Below, piece by piece: positions 26,017-34,527 of a stretch of 64,000 nt of DNA; position 1 is the stretch's first letter, and the number at the start of each line of letters is the position of its first letter. The stretch comes from Streptomyces odontomachi (GTDB taxonomy: Bacteria; Actinomycetota; Actinomycetes; Streptomycetales; Streptomycetaceae): positions 248,001 to 312,000 of the forward strand of contig NZ_JAMJWG010000005.1 of assembly GCF_024435355.1 (NCBI RefSeq), in the 5' to 3' direction. The notes under the pieces are model-generated. The model made no database searches. It was not told where the DNA came from and saw nothing but the letters and a program-made list of their open reading frames with translations. The translations under genes and the position numbers were made by a program.

Positions 26017-26829
26017 TCACCGGGGGCGCAGGCGGAGCCCCTGCATCCCGCCGTCCACGGCGAGATCGATGCCGGTCGTGGCGCGGGACCGCGGGCTGGC
26101 CAGGTAGGCCACGGCGTCGGCGACTTCGGCGGCGCTGACCAGCCGTCCGTTCGGCTGGCGGGCCTCCAGCGCGGCGCGTTCGGCGTCCGGGCGGTCCGCG
26201 GCCGACAGCAGGCGCGCCACCCAGGGCGTGTCCGCCGTTCCGGGGTTCACGCAGGTCACGCGGATGCCGTCACGCAGGTGATCGGCCGCCATGGCCCGGG
26301 TCAGGGCCAGCACGGCGCCCTTGCTGGCGGAGTAGAGGGCACGCTGGGGCAGACCCGCGGTCGCGGCGATCGAGCACATGTTGACGATCGCGGCATGCCC
26401 GGACGGGCCCGCGGCGGCCTTGCGCAGCGCGGGCAGGGCCGCGGCCGAGACCCGGGCCGTTCCGACGACGTTGACGTCGAGCACGCGGTGCCACTGGGCC
26501 GGGGCGTTGTCCTCCACGGTGCCCTGGGCACCGATGCCGGCGTTGTTGACCAGGACGTTCAGTCCGCCGTAGTGGTCCACGACCGCGTCGACGGCCGAGC
26601 GGACCATGGCGTCGTCGGTCACGTCGCACCGTACGTGGAAGAACGGCTCGTCCGACTCGGTCAGGTCGAGCACGGCCACCTCGGCGCCACGGGCACGCAG
26701 TTCACGTGCGGTGGCCAGGCCGATACCGGAGGCGCCGCCCGTGACCAGGGCGACGGTGCCTTCGTACTCGGCGGCTGTCCTGGTCTCCGCCGCCGCCCGG
26801 GGCCGGGTCGTGTGGTTCCCGTCGGTCAT
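26017..26829 (-). CDS. short-chain dehydrogenase/reductase
   Basis: 270 residues, classical SDR: cofactor loop TGGASGIGLA, NNAG (VLVNNAGIG), catalytic Ser in MCSIAATAG and YSASK, and a C-terminal DGG. The acidic residue after beta-2 (AVLDLTES) suggests NAD+. The closest type I recall is sugar-acid SDRs such as 2-keto-3-deoxy-L-fuconate dehydrogenase. Start at ATG 26829, 10 bases after AAAGGAGA; an ATG 30 bases upstream is less well placed. Last gene of the operon, so a late step in the same catabolic path is expected. Confidence 0.88.
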   Translation of the reverse strand: MTDGNHTTRPRAAAETRTAAEYEGTVALVTGGASGIGLATARELRARGAEVAVLDLTESDEPFFHVRCDVTDDAMVRSAVDAVVDHYGGLNVLVNNAGIGAQGTVEDNAPAQWHRVLDVNVVGTARVSAAALPALRKAAAGPSGHAAIVNMCSIAATAGLPQRALYSASKGAVLALTRAMAADHLRDGIRVTCVNPGTADTPWVARLLSAADRPDAERAALEARQPNGRLVSAAEVADAVAYLASPRSRATTGIDLAVDGGMQGLRLRPR

Positions 26830-26913
26830 CGGTCTTCGGTCTCCTTTCGCCGCCGTCATCCGGCGCTGGATGTCGAGTTCCTCGGTCGTGGGGCTGAGGT
26901 CGCGGGAGCGACG

Positions 26914-28275
26914 TCAGCGGTAGGAACCGGTCGAGGAGCGGAGCTCGGAGACCGTGGTCGCCGTGAGGTCCCGGCCGCGGGTCTCGGGGCCGAGGGCCAC
27001 CGTGACGCCCCCGATCGCGCAGGCGGCGACGACGAACAGCGAGACGCCCCAGGACCGGTCGCCGGCCGCCGCGACGAGGGCCACCGCGATCAACGGCGTC
27101 AGGCCGCCCGTCACGGCGCCCGCGATCTCCCGGTAGAGGGCGAGCCCGGTGAACCGGGACCGTGCGGTGAACAGTTCGCTGTAGTAGGCGGCCTGCGGAG
27201 CGAACATGCACCCCACGCCGATGCCCATGCTCACCACGACGACCAGGGTGATCGCGAGCGACGTGTGGACGTGGTCGACGACGTAGAAGTACGGGAAGGC
27301 GAAGACGGCCGAGAAGACGATGCCGGCCAGCGCCACCGGTTTGCGGCCGACCCGGTCGGTGAGCCAGCCGAAGAGCGGCAGGGTCAGGGCGGTGACGGCT
27401 GTCCCGACGGTGACGGCGACGGGGCCGACCGAGCTGGAGAGCTTCAGGGTGCCGGTGAGGTAGGCGGCCAGGAACGTCAGGTTCAGGTAGGCGACGACGT
27501 TCTGCGACGTCTGGAGGCCGAAGACGACGAGACCGGCCCTCCACTCCGTGCGCACCACGTCGCGCACCGGGGACACCTCGGCCTGACGGGTGTGCTCCTG
27601 CGCCGCCACGAAGGCGGGGCTCTCCGCCAGCCGCACCCGGATGTACAGCGCCACCCCGACGACCAGGACGCTGGCGGCGAAGGGAACGCGCCAGCCCCAG
27701 GCCAGGAACTGGTCGTCCGGCAACTGGGTCACCAGCGCGAACGCCCCGGAGGCCAGGAGGATGCCGATATAGACGCCGACGCTCGGTGCCGCCCCGAACA
27801 GGCCACGCCGGCGCGGCCCGGAGAACTCCGACGCCATGATCGCCGCACCACCGTACTCGGCACCGGCACCCAGCCCCTGGACGGCACGGAGCACCACAAG
27901 CAGGATCGGGGCGAGCACGCCCACCTGCTGGTACGTCGGGACGAACGCCATGGCGAACGTCGACGCGCCCATCACCAGCAGGGTGAGGACGAGGACCCTC
28001 TTACGGCCGAACAGGTCGCCGAGGCGACCGAAGACGAGGCCGCCGAGCGGGCGCACGAAGTAGCCGATGGCAAGGGTGCCGAACGACGCCAGCATCGAGG
28101 CGGTCGCGTCGAAGGAAGGGAAGATGGTCTTGCTGAAGACGAGTGCCGCCGCGGTGCCGTAGAGGTAGAAGTCGTACCACTCGAGCGCGGAGCCCACGAG
28201 TGAGGCCAGCAGGACTCTGGAGCGCGGCGGGGACGCTTGTCGGGCGGACCCCTCCGCCTTGGTCGGGGTGGACAT
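26914..28275 (-). CDS. MHS-family MFS transporter
   Basis: 453 residues, 12 helices, same family as the symporter at 21434-22831 but not a close copy. MHS motifs are SALEWYDFYLYGTAA, GRLGDLFGRKRVL, GAGAEYGGAAI and DRVGRKPVALAG. ACAGGAGAACAACG precedes the ATG. It should take up the organic acid substrate of the adjacent dehydratase and SDR by proton symport. Confidence 0.9.
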   Translation of the reverse strand: MSTPTKAEGSARQASPPRSRVLLASLVGSALEWYDFYLYGTAAALVFSKTIFPSFDATASMLASFGTLAIGYFVRPLGGLVFGRLGDLFGRKRVLVLTLLVMGASTFAMAFVPTYQQVGVLAPILLVVLRAVQGLGAGAEYGGAAIMASEFSGPRRRGLFGAAPSVGVYIGILLASGAFALVTQLPDDQFLAWGWRVPFAASVLVVGVALYIRVRLAESPAFVAAQEHTRQAEVSPVRDVVRTEWRAGLVVFGLQTSQNVVAYLNLTFLAAYLTGTLKLSSSVGPVAVTVGTAVTALTLPLFGWLTDRVGRKPVALAGIVFSAVFAFPYFYVVDHVHTSLAITLVVVVSMGIGVGCMFAPQAAYYSELFTARSRFTGLALYREIAGAVTGGLTPLIAVALVAAAGDRSWGVSLFVVAACAIGGVTVALGPETRGRDLTATTVSELRSSTGSYR

Positions 28276-28353
28276 CGTTGTTCTCCTGTCGCAGCACGGG
28301 TTTCGCAGCACGGGGCAGCACGGGCCGGCGGCCCTGAGGTTCGGGGGACCGGC

Positions 28354-29442
28354 TCAGGCGACGCGCCGGTCGTCGATGGCGTCGCGGTCCCAGGAGATGC
28401 CGAGCCCCGGTTCCCGGGGGGCGTGCGCGAACCCGTCGGCGATGGTCAGCTGGCGCGTGGTGACCGCACGGAGCTGCGGGATGTACTCGACGAGGCGGCC
28501 GTTGGGCACCGCAGCGGTGAGGCTGACGTGGATCTCCATCAGGAAGTGCGGGCAGACGTCGACTCCGAACGCCTCGGCGAGGTGGGCCACCTTCAGCCAG
28601 GGGGTGATGCCCCCGATCCTGGAGACGTCGGGCTGCACGATCCCCGCCGCGCCGCGTTGCAGGTACTCGCGGAAGTGGGCCAGGGAGTACATGGACTCGC
28701 CGACCGCCACGGGTATGGCCGTCGAGGCGGCCAGGCGTTCGTGGCCGGCCACGTCGTCGGCGGGCAGCGGCTCCTCGAACCAGCCCACGTCGAACGGCTC
28801 CAACCGGGCGGCCCTGCGCACGGCTTCGGCCGGCGTGAAGGCCTGGTTCGCGTCGACCATGATCTCCATGCCGGGGCCCACGGCGTCGCGGACCGCACCG
28901 ATACGCGCGGCGTCCTCGCCCGCGGTCGGCTTGCCGATCTTGATCTTGACGCCGGAGAACCCCTGCTCACGAGCCTGCAACGCACCCGCGACCAGCTCGC
29001 CTTCGGCGAGCTGGAGCCAGCCGCGTTCGGTGTCGTACGCGGGCACCGCCGGGCGGTGGCCACCCGCGACCCGCCACAGCGGTTCGCCCGCCCGCAGGCA
29101 GCGCAGGTCCCACAGCGCGAGGTCGACCGCTGCCAGGCCGAGGGCGGTGATCGGGCCGACCATGGTGGCGCGGGTGCCGTCGTACATCGTCCGCCAGGCA
29201 CCCTCGATCGCACGGGAGTCGTGCCCGGTGAGCGAGGGCAGCAGGTGCTCCCGCAGCATCGACAGCACCGCCCGGCCGCCCGTGCCGATCGTGTACGCGT
29301 AGCCGGTGCCGGTCAGCCCGTCATCCGTCGTCAGCTCGACGAAGAGGGTCTCCTGCTTCAGGAAGGCCTGCGACGCGTCCGTGCGCACCGTCTCCACCTC
29401 GATGTCCACGAGGTAGGCCGAGGCCCTGATCACGTTCGCCAC
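28354..29442 (-). CDS. enolase-superfamily sugar-acid dehydratase (MR/MLE family)
   Basis: 362 residues. Capping domain at about 1-125 and a TIM barrel after it. Catalytic pattern of the mandelate-racemase group: Lys166/Lys168 (VKIKIG), the metal ligands Asp in VDANQAF, Glu in FEEPLP and Glu in VGESMYS, then the D-x-S-R-I-G-G turn and PHFLMEIH. This fits acid-sugar dehydratases that turn aldonates or aldarates into 2-keto-3-deoxy acids. The exact acid is unknown. GTG start with AAGGAG eight bases ahead; the open frame runs further upstream but has no family sequence. The next operon gene is 78 bases away. Confidence 0.88.
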   Translation of the reverse strand: MANVIRASAYLVDIEVETVRTDASQAFLKQETLFVELTTDDGLTGTGYAYTIGTGGRAVLSMLREHLLPSLTGHDSRAIEGAWRTMYDGTRATMVGPITALGLAAVDLALWDLRCLRAGEPLWRVAGGHRPAVPAYDTERGWLQLAEGELVAGALQAREQGFSGVKIKIGKPTAGEDAARIGAVRDAVGPGMEIMVDANQAFTPAEAVRRAARLEPFDVGWFEEPLPADDVAGHERLAASTAIPVAVGESMYSLAHFREYLQRGAAGIVQPDVSRIGGITPWLKVAHLAEAFGVDVCPHFLMEIHVSLTAAVPNGRLVEYIPQLRAVTTRQLTIADGFAHAPREPGLGISWDRDAIDDRRVA

Positions 29443-29528
29443 TGGTGCTCCTTGTCGTTCGATTCCGTGCGATGTGCTGTTCCGGCGATGCGGCGAGGTC
29501 GCAGGCCGGCCCTGCGGGGCGGCGGGTG

Positions 29529-30476
29529 TCACGCCCGGACTCGGGCGGTCCCCGGGGTGGCCGCACCGTCGAGCGCCGAGACGAGCGCGAGCACCGCCGA
29601 GCACACCGGCGCCTCGATGCCGTGCGCCCGGGCGCGGCGCACCACGGCGCCGAGCAGGCCGTCGTGCTCCATCGGACGGCCGGCGAGCCGGTCGGCGAGC
29701 ATCGACGAACCGGCTCCGGCGGGGCGCGCGTCGATCCACGCGAGCACGTCATCGACGGCGCCGTCCGGCAGCCGGGCGCCTTCGGCGCGTGCGACCGTGG
29801 CCGCCTCGCCCAGCATGGTGCGCGCGAGACGTCGGACGGACGGCTCGCCGAACACCTCGACCCGGCGGTTGGTCAGCGCCGTGACGGGGTTCGCCACGGC
29901 GTTGACCAGCAACTTGTGCCACGCCGCCGTGGTGAGGTCCGCGACGGCCTGCACCCCCAGCCCCGTCCCGTCGAGCAGCCCGCGCCGGGCCCGGCGTCCC
30001 GCCTCGTCGTCGCCGACCACCAGTCCCGGCCCGTCCTGCCGTAGCTCCACCCGGTCCCGGCCGTGCCGCTCGGCGTTGAAGTGCACCAACGCGGGCGCCA
30101 CGCGTGCGGCCGGCAGGTGCGGTGCGATCCGTTCCCGGTGCGCCACGCCGTTCTGCGCCACCACGACCACGGTGTCGTCGGCGACCAGCCGCTCCAGCCA
30201 CGGTCGCGCCGCGCCGCCCTGGTGCAGCTTCGTCGCCACCACCACCCAGGGGTGCGGGCGCACCCGGTCCGGCTCGTCCCGCCAGTCCACCGGGACGGTG
30301 CGCACGCCCCGCTGGTCGGTGAGCGTGACGGTGCGCACGGGCGGCGAGCCGGGGCGCCCGCAGAGCGTCACGGGATGGCCCTGGAGCGCGAGCCGGGCCG
30401 CGAGCGCCAGCCCGACGGAGCCGGGACCGATCACGGCGACCGGGTCCTGGTGGTCCGGAGGCTTGCTGTCACTCAC
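29529..30476 (-). CDS. ketopantoate-reductase-like (PanE/ApbA family) oxidoreductase
   Basis: 315 residues. The Rossmann start AVIGPGSVGLALAARLALQGH gives NADP binding; the helical C-domain contains KLLVNAVANPVTALTN, the PanE signature with the catalytic Lys. PanE makes pantoate, but relatives in catabolic operons reduce other 2-keto acids. Here it heads an acid-sugar-type operon, so a 2-keto acid is a fair guess. ATG start; the palindrome TTTCCTATAGGAAA lies 15 bases ahead of it. Confidence 0.85.
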   Translation of the reverse strand: MSDSKPPDHQDPVAVIGPGSVGLALAARLALQGHPVTLCGRPGSPPVRTVTLTDQRGVRTVPVDWRDEPDRVRPHPWVVVATKLHQGGAARPWLERLVADDTVVVVAQNGVAHRERIAPHLPAARVAPALVHFNAERHGRDRVELRQDGPGLVVGDDEAGRRARRGLLDGTGLGVQAVADLTTAAWHKLLVNAVANPVTALTNRRVEVFGEPSVRRLARTMLGEAATVARAEGARLPDGAVDDVLAWIDARPAGAGSSMLADRLAGRPMEHDGLLGAVVRRARAHGIEAPVCSAVLALVSALDGAATPGTARVRA

Positions 30477-30490
30477 ACCTCACACTCACT

Positions 30491-30533
30491 TTTCCTATAG
30501 GAAATTCGATGTGAACGAAGAATGCTATAGGAA
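30491..30533 (-). promoter_or_regulatory. perfect palindrome and repeat, probable operator of the sugar-acid operon
   Basis: TTTCCTATAGGAAA (30491-30504) is a perfect 14-bp palindrome, and TATAGGAA occurs again at 30526-30533, exactly 30 bp from its first copy. They lie just before the ketopantoate-reductase-like gene. The spacing is three helical turns, fitting a regulator dimer pair such as the GntR protein encoded at the other end of the cluster. Confidence 0.6.
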
Positions 30534-30534
30534 T

Positions 30535-30788
30535 TGTGGGGATGCAAGGGTCTCGGTGCTATGAATGCCCTCCGCTGGGTGGTGCTGCGGGCCCTGGGAT
30601 GCCGAGCGCTTCGCGGCGGGCGCGGCGGCGCCGGGGTGCGCGGGCTTGGGGTGCGGCGTGCCGGCGGTATGGGCGGCACCTACGGGCGCGCTCGTCTGCT
30701 CTGCGTACCCGTCCGGCTACTGGCTAGTATCTGGCGTTGACGTGCACGACGCCTGGTCATGTTTTCCAACGGGGGAAGGGGCTCGCGC
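30535..30788. other. intergenic region before the small-protein/hydrolase cluster
   Basis: About 250 bases with short open frames but no recognisable protein. TAGTAT at 30724-30729 may be a -10 for the plus-strand genes. GGGGGAAGGGG directly before 30789 is the ribosome site of the next gene. Confidence 0.45.
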
Positions 30789-31253
30789 GTGGCGTGGGAC
30801 GAATGGGAGCAGCTCAAGACGCAGGCCGCCGGGCGGCCGTCGGCCGGGATGCAGATCGACCACCTGGCCGAGCCCACCGGGGGCGACGGCGGGGGTGCGA
30901 GCAGCGTCACCGGGGGCCTGAAGTCGACGAAGGCCGCCTGGAACAAGGCGGGTGAGGGTGTCGGTGGGCTGCGCGAGGGGATCGGCAAGGCCCTGAAGCG
31001 GCTGGAGGACGGGCAGACCGGGCTGGGCTCCGACGCCGGCTGCCTGTGCACCGGGGCGCAGAAGGACCTGTACGACTCCTGGGCGCGTTACGTGAAGAGC
31101 GTCGACGAGCGCTGCGGCAGCATCAAGGACGTCCTGGAGAAGGTCGGGCACGACCTGTTGGGTACGGACGAGTCCGTGCGGTCCGCACTCGCCGCGATCG
31201 ACACCAGGTACGCCGACACGCCCGCCGTCGGCGGGCCGGGTACGGGGCGGTGA
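30789..31253 (+). CDS. small helical protein of unknown function, WXG100-like size class
   Basis: 154 residues from GTG, with GGGGGAAGGGG 8 bases ahead; a start 30 bases upstream is possible. Predicted mostly helical with glycine/serine linkers (residues 30-45) and a C-rich spot CLC at about 89. No signal peptide. The segment near 48-80 (STKAAWNKAGEGVGGLREGIGKALKRL, in pieces) looks amphipathic. It resembles the small partner proteins that precede alpha/beta hydrolases of the DUF1023 type in Streptomyces. Function unknown; export by an ESX-like system would be inference only. Confidence 0.75.
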   Translation: MAWDEWEQLKTQAAGRPSAGMQIDHLAEPTGGDGGGASSVTGGLKSTKAAWNKAGEGVGGLREGIGKALKRLEDGQTGLGSDAGCLCTGAQKDLYDSWARYVKSVDERCGSIKDVLEKVGHDLLGTDESVRSALAAIDTRYADTPAVGGPGTGR

Positions 31254-31263
31254 CCGGCCGACC

Positions 31264-33087
31264 ATGGACCTCGCGACGCTCAAGAAGCTGAAGCCGTCCG
31301 AGTTCGAGGAGGCGGCTGACGCGTACCGCGCCGTCGGTGACATGGCCAGCGCGGCCAAGGACCACATCGACAACGTCGTGGTCGCCGGCATGCGCAAGGC
31401 CCTCAAGGGCCAGGCTCTGGAGGCGGCGGCCGGAGAGCTGAAGAAGCTCTCGGCCAACTTCCACTACACGCAGATCGAATGCGGACTGGCGAGCACGGCC
31501 CTCAACGGCTTCGCCTACGACGTCGGCGCCGCCCGTAGGAAGCTCCTGTCCGCACTCGACGACGCGGCGGCCCTCAAGTTCACGGTCAACGCGAACGGCA
31601 GCGTCACCTACCCGGAGGGAAAGCCGCAGAACGGGGTCGAGTTACCCCCGAAGGGCGGCACGGTCGGCGGCACCACGGACCCGACGTCCCAGGCCGTCGG
31701 TCGCCAGTCCGCCCACTTCGACCCCAACCCCCATCACGCCGAGGCGCTCGCCATCGCGGACCGCATCGCCGCCGCCCTCAAGGAGGCGACGGAGGCGGAT
31801 ACGAAGTGGGAGCCGAAGATCCGGGCACTGAAGGCCGACGACGACCTCACCGTGTCCAACCGGGACCTCAAGGACGCCCTGTCGGACATGGGCGGCGTTC
31901 GGGAGGCGGGAAAGAAGTACCTCGACTCCATAGGCGGCCCTCCCAAGGACGCCACCCCCCAGCAGAACGCCGACTGGTGGCGGGAGCTGACGCCGGAGGA
32001 GCGGGAGGCGTACCTCTCCACGCACCCCGATCTCGTGGGCAGCCTGGACGGTCTGCCCTCCGAGGTCCGGGACGAGGCCAACCGGATCGTGTTCGCCGAG
32101 AAGCAGGCCGAGTACCAGCTCGAGCTGGACTCGATCCCGAAACCACCCGCGAACGAGTGGACGTGGATCACGGCGGGCATGTTCCCGTCCAAGGTCCATA
32201 CCGACGAGTGGATGGCGTGGGACAGGAAGTACGGCGACGAGTACCGCCATCTCACCGCCTCCCTCAACGGCATGAAGGCGATCAGCAGCCGCTTCGACGC
32301 CACCGGGAAGGAGGGACTGCCCGAGGCGTATCTGCTCGGCTTCAGCCCCGAGGGCAACGGCCGGGCCATCGTCGCCAACGGCAACCCGGACACGGCTCGG
32401 CACCAGGCGGTGTACGTGCCGGGCACGACGTCGAACCTGGGCTCAATCGGCGGCAACATCGACCGGATGACCGAACTGTGGCGCCAGACGAACCAGGCGG
32501 ACCCGAACGCCTCGGTCTCCACCATCACCTGGCTCGGGTACGACGCCCCGCAGGACATCGTCAAGGACGCCCCGTTCGAGCACTATGCCTACGACGGGGC
32601 ACCGGCCTACCGGCACTTCATGGACGGCCTCGACGCGTCGTACAGCGGCACGGGCGAACCCCATCGCACGGCCATCGGACACTCCTACGGCACCACCCTC
32701 ATCGGCGCCGCCGCCCAGACCGGCCACCTCAACGCCGATGACGTGATCTTCGCGGGGAGCCCCGGCGTCAAGGTCGGTTCGGCCGAGGAGATGGACGTAC
32801 CGAAGGGGCACGTGTGGAACGAGGAGGCCGACGGGGACAAGGTCCCGGACATCGGCCGTTGGGGACACGGCGGCAGCCAGTGGAAACTCGGTGGCGGCGT
32901 CTTCCTCATCCCCAGTGACGAGGCCTTCGGCGCCAACCAGATGAACACGCACGCCGAGGGCAGCGGCCCCACGGCCACCACGGGATCGGAAGGCCACAGC
33001 CAGTACTGGAACCGGGGCTCGACCGCGTTGAAGAATCAGGCTCTGGTCGTGGTCGGCGAGTACGGCGACGTCACGGAGCCCCGGTGA
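31264..33087 (+). CDS. alpha/beta hydrolase with N-terminal helical domain (DUF1023 type)
   Basis: 607 residues. The first 100 form a helical bundle (EEAADAYRAVGDMASAAKDHI, in pieces) like the WXG/LXG-type N-termini of exported proteins. A linker and second helical region follow to about 330. The C-terminal part is an alpha/beta hydrolase of the DUF1023 type with nucleophile elbow GHSYG, preceded by YVPGT and GYDAPQD. No signal peptide or membrane helix. It starts 10 bases after the small gene's stop and is followed by a lipoprotein, so the three form a unit. The substrate is unknown. Confidence 0.85.
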   Translation: MDLATLKKLKPSEFEEAADAYRAVGDMASAAKDHIDNVVVAGMRKALKGQALEAAAGELKKLSANFHYTQIECGLASTALNGFAYDVGAARRKLLSALDDAAALKFTVNANGSVTYPEGKPQNGVELPPKGGTVGGTTDPTSQAVGRQSAHFDPNPHHAEALAIADRIAAALKEATEADTKWEPKIRALKADDDLTVSNRDLKDALSDMGGVREAGKKYLDSIGGPPKDATPQQNADWWRELTPEEREAYLSTHPDLVGSLDGLPSEVRDEANRIVFAEKQAEYQLELDSIPKPPANEWTWITAGMFPSKVHTDEWMAWDRKYGDEYRHLTASLNGMKAISSRFDATGKEGLPEAYLLGFSPEGNGRAIVANGNPDTARHQAVYVPGTTSNLGSIGGNIDRMTELWRQTNQADPNASVSTITWLGYDAPQDIVKDAPFEHYAYDGAPAYRHFMDGLDASYSGTGEPHRTAIGHSYGTTLIGAAAQTGHLNADDVIFAGSPGVKVGSAEEMDVPKGHVWNEEADGDKVPDIGRWGHGGSQWKLGGGVFLIPSDEAFGANQMNTHAEGSGPTATTGSEGHSQYWNRGSTALKNQALVVVGEYGDVTEPR

Positions 33088-33153
33088 GCGCCGCGGCCGT
33101 ACCACCCAGGCGCCCGCACTGTCACCGGCCCGCCCAAGGAACCTAGGACCCCC

Positions 33154-33723
33154 ATGCTCCACGTACCACGCTCCACCGCTCGCCGGCCGTACGCGACCGG
33201 CGTCGCCGTGGCGCTCGCACTGACCGGACTCCTCCTCAGCGGATGTGGCATGACTGACGACAAGACCGACGACGCCGGTTCGGGGATCCCCGACGCAGGT
33301 ACCGCCAGCACCGATGACGCGGTCGCCGCGGTGAAGGACGTCTCCAGCCAGATTTTCGACTTCACGGGCGTTCCCGGCAAAGCGTCCGAACCCGGGCCCG
33401 GTGTCAAGGAATGCGAGGGCAAGGACCCGAAGAAGTACTTCGTGGTCTACCACCCGTGGAACTTCGCTCCGAAGAACGCCGACGACACCGACCTGGCCGT
33501 GGCGAACCTCAAGAAGAAGTTGAACACCGGGGGCTGGGTCCTCAAGGACAGCTACCACGACAACAGCCCCAACAAGAACCTCAACCTGGTCGCGGACAAC
33601 GACTCCAAGAAGATGAGCGTCTGGATCGTCGCGTACGCCGAGCGCGACACCCCCAGCCTCGGCATCGAGGTCACATCGGGTTGCTACCGGGCACCCGAGG
33701 GGCAGACGGTCGAGCACTTCTGA
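33154..33723 (+). CDS. lipoprotein of unknown function
   Basis: 189 residues with a type II signal: basic N-region, hydrophobic core and the lipobox LLLSGC, so Cys31 should be lipid-anchored. The mature protein contains D/G/T-rich linker then a domain with YFVVYHPWNFAPKN and KKLNTGGWVLKDSYHDNSPNKN. No catalytic motif is recognisable. It lies 66 bases after the hydrolase gene and may be an immunity-like or substrate-presenting partner, which is speculative. Confidence 0.82.
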   Translation: MLHVPRSTARRPYATGVAVALALTGLLLSGCGMTDDKTDDAGSGIPDAGTASTDDAVAAVKDVSSQIFDFTGVPGKASEPGPGVKECEGKDPKKYFVVYHPWNFAPKNADDTDLAVANLKKKLNTGGWVLKDSYHDNSPNKNLNLVADNDSKKMSVWIVAYAERDTPSLGIEVTSGCYRAPEGQTVEHF

Positions 33724-33784
33724 CCGTGAGGCCTTCGCGCAGGGGCGAAACCCCGTCCTCGGGCGCGAGGGGCCTGTCCAGGCG

Positions 33785-34396
33785 CTATTCGTCGGCCGGC
33801 GTCACGCAGGCCGCCGCCGCGGTGGTGGCCGTGGTGGTGGGCTGGGCGGTGGGCTGGGACGGGATCGTGATCGCTTCGGGTGTGGTCGAAGCCGGATCCT
33901 GGGCGGCCGTGGGTGCGAGGGGCTTGGCGTAGCAGAGGGAGAGCGGCGAGTCGCGGTAGTGGCCGAACTTCGTGCACGGTTCGTAGTCGCTCGACGTGTA
34001 GAGCGCGATCGCTTCCGGCTGTTCCATGCCGGTCTCCAGGACCATCCGGATGCGGCCCGCGGCCCGTGCGTCGGCCTCCAGTGCGGCCAGGATCACACGG
34101 GACAGGCCGCGACCGCGTGCCTCGGGCACGACGTACATCCGCTTGATCTCCGCGTCGCCGTCCGCGTACCCGCCGGAGCCGTCCGCCTCCATGGAGCGCC
34201 AGCCACCGGTCGCGACGGGCGTGCCGTCGTCGTCGTACCCGATGAGGTAGAGGCCCTGCGGCGGTTCGAACATCGTCGGGTCCAGGGGGGTTTCGTCCCC
34301 GTCCCCCTCTCCGTAGCGCACGGCGTACTCGCGCTGGACGCGGGCGTCGAGTGCGATGGCGTCGGGGTGGGCGTAGGAGACGCGATGTATGTTCAT
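33785..34396 (-). CDS. GNAT N-acetyltransferase with threonine/alanine/proline tail
   Basis: 203 residues. The GNAT core is in residues 1-150: KRMYVVPEARGRGLSRVILAALE (acetyl-CoA loop R/Q-x-x-G-x-G/A) and FGHYRDSPLSLCYAKPL. The last 45 residues are a Thr/Ala/Pro-rich, likely disordered extension. ATG at 34396; upstream open frame lacks family sequence. It follows the MerR gene on the same strand across 130 bases. Substrate unknown. Confidence 0.87.
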   Translation of the reverse strand: MNIHRVSYAHPDAIALDARVQREYAVRYGEGDGDETPLDPTMFEPPQGLYLIGYDDDGTPVATGGWRSMEADGSGGYADGDAEIKRMYVVPEARGRGLSRVILAALEADARAAGRIRMVLETGMEQPEAIALYTSSDYEPCTKFGHYRDSPLSLCYAKPLAPTAAQDPASTTPEAITIPSQPTAQPTTTATTAAAACVTPADE

Positions 34397-34527
34397 GCGG
34401 ACTAGCGTACTTCTATGCAGACAATGGGTGGCGCCGGTCTTCGGTCCGGTGGTGCCAGCGTACGTGCGTGGGGTGGGCGCGGGGCGGCGTCGTCGATCGG
34501 TGCGGTGGAGCCGTCGATGTGATGCGG

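Noticed and set aside
30534..30740. Short open frames of about 60-70 residues ahead of the small-protein gene
   Set aside because: Arg/Gly/Ala-rich translations typical of random GC-rich DNA; they overlap the putative promoter.
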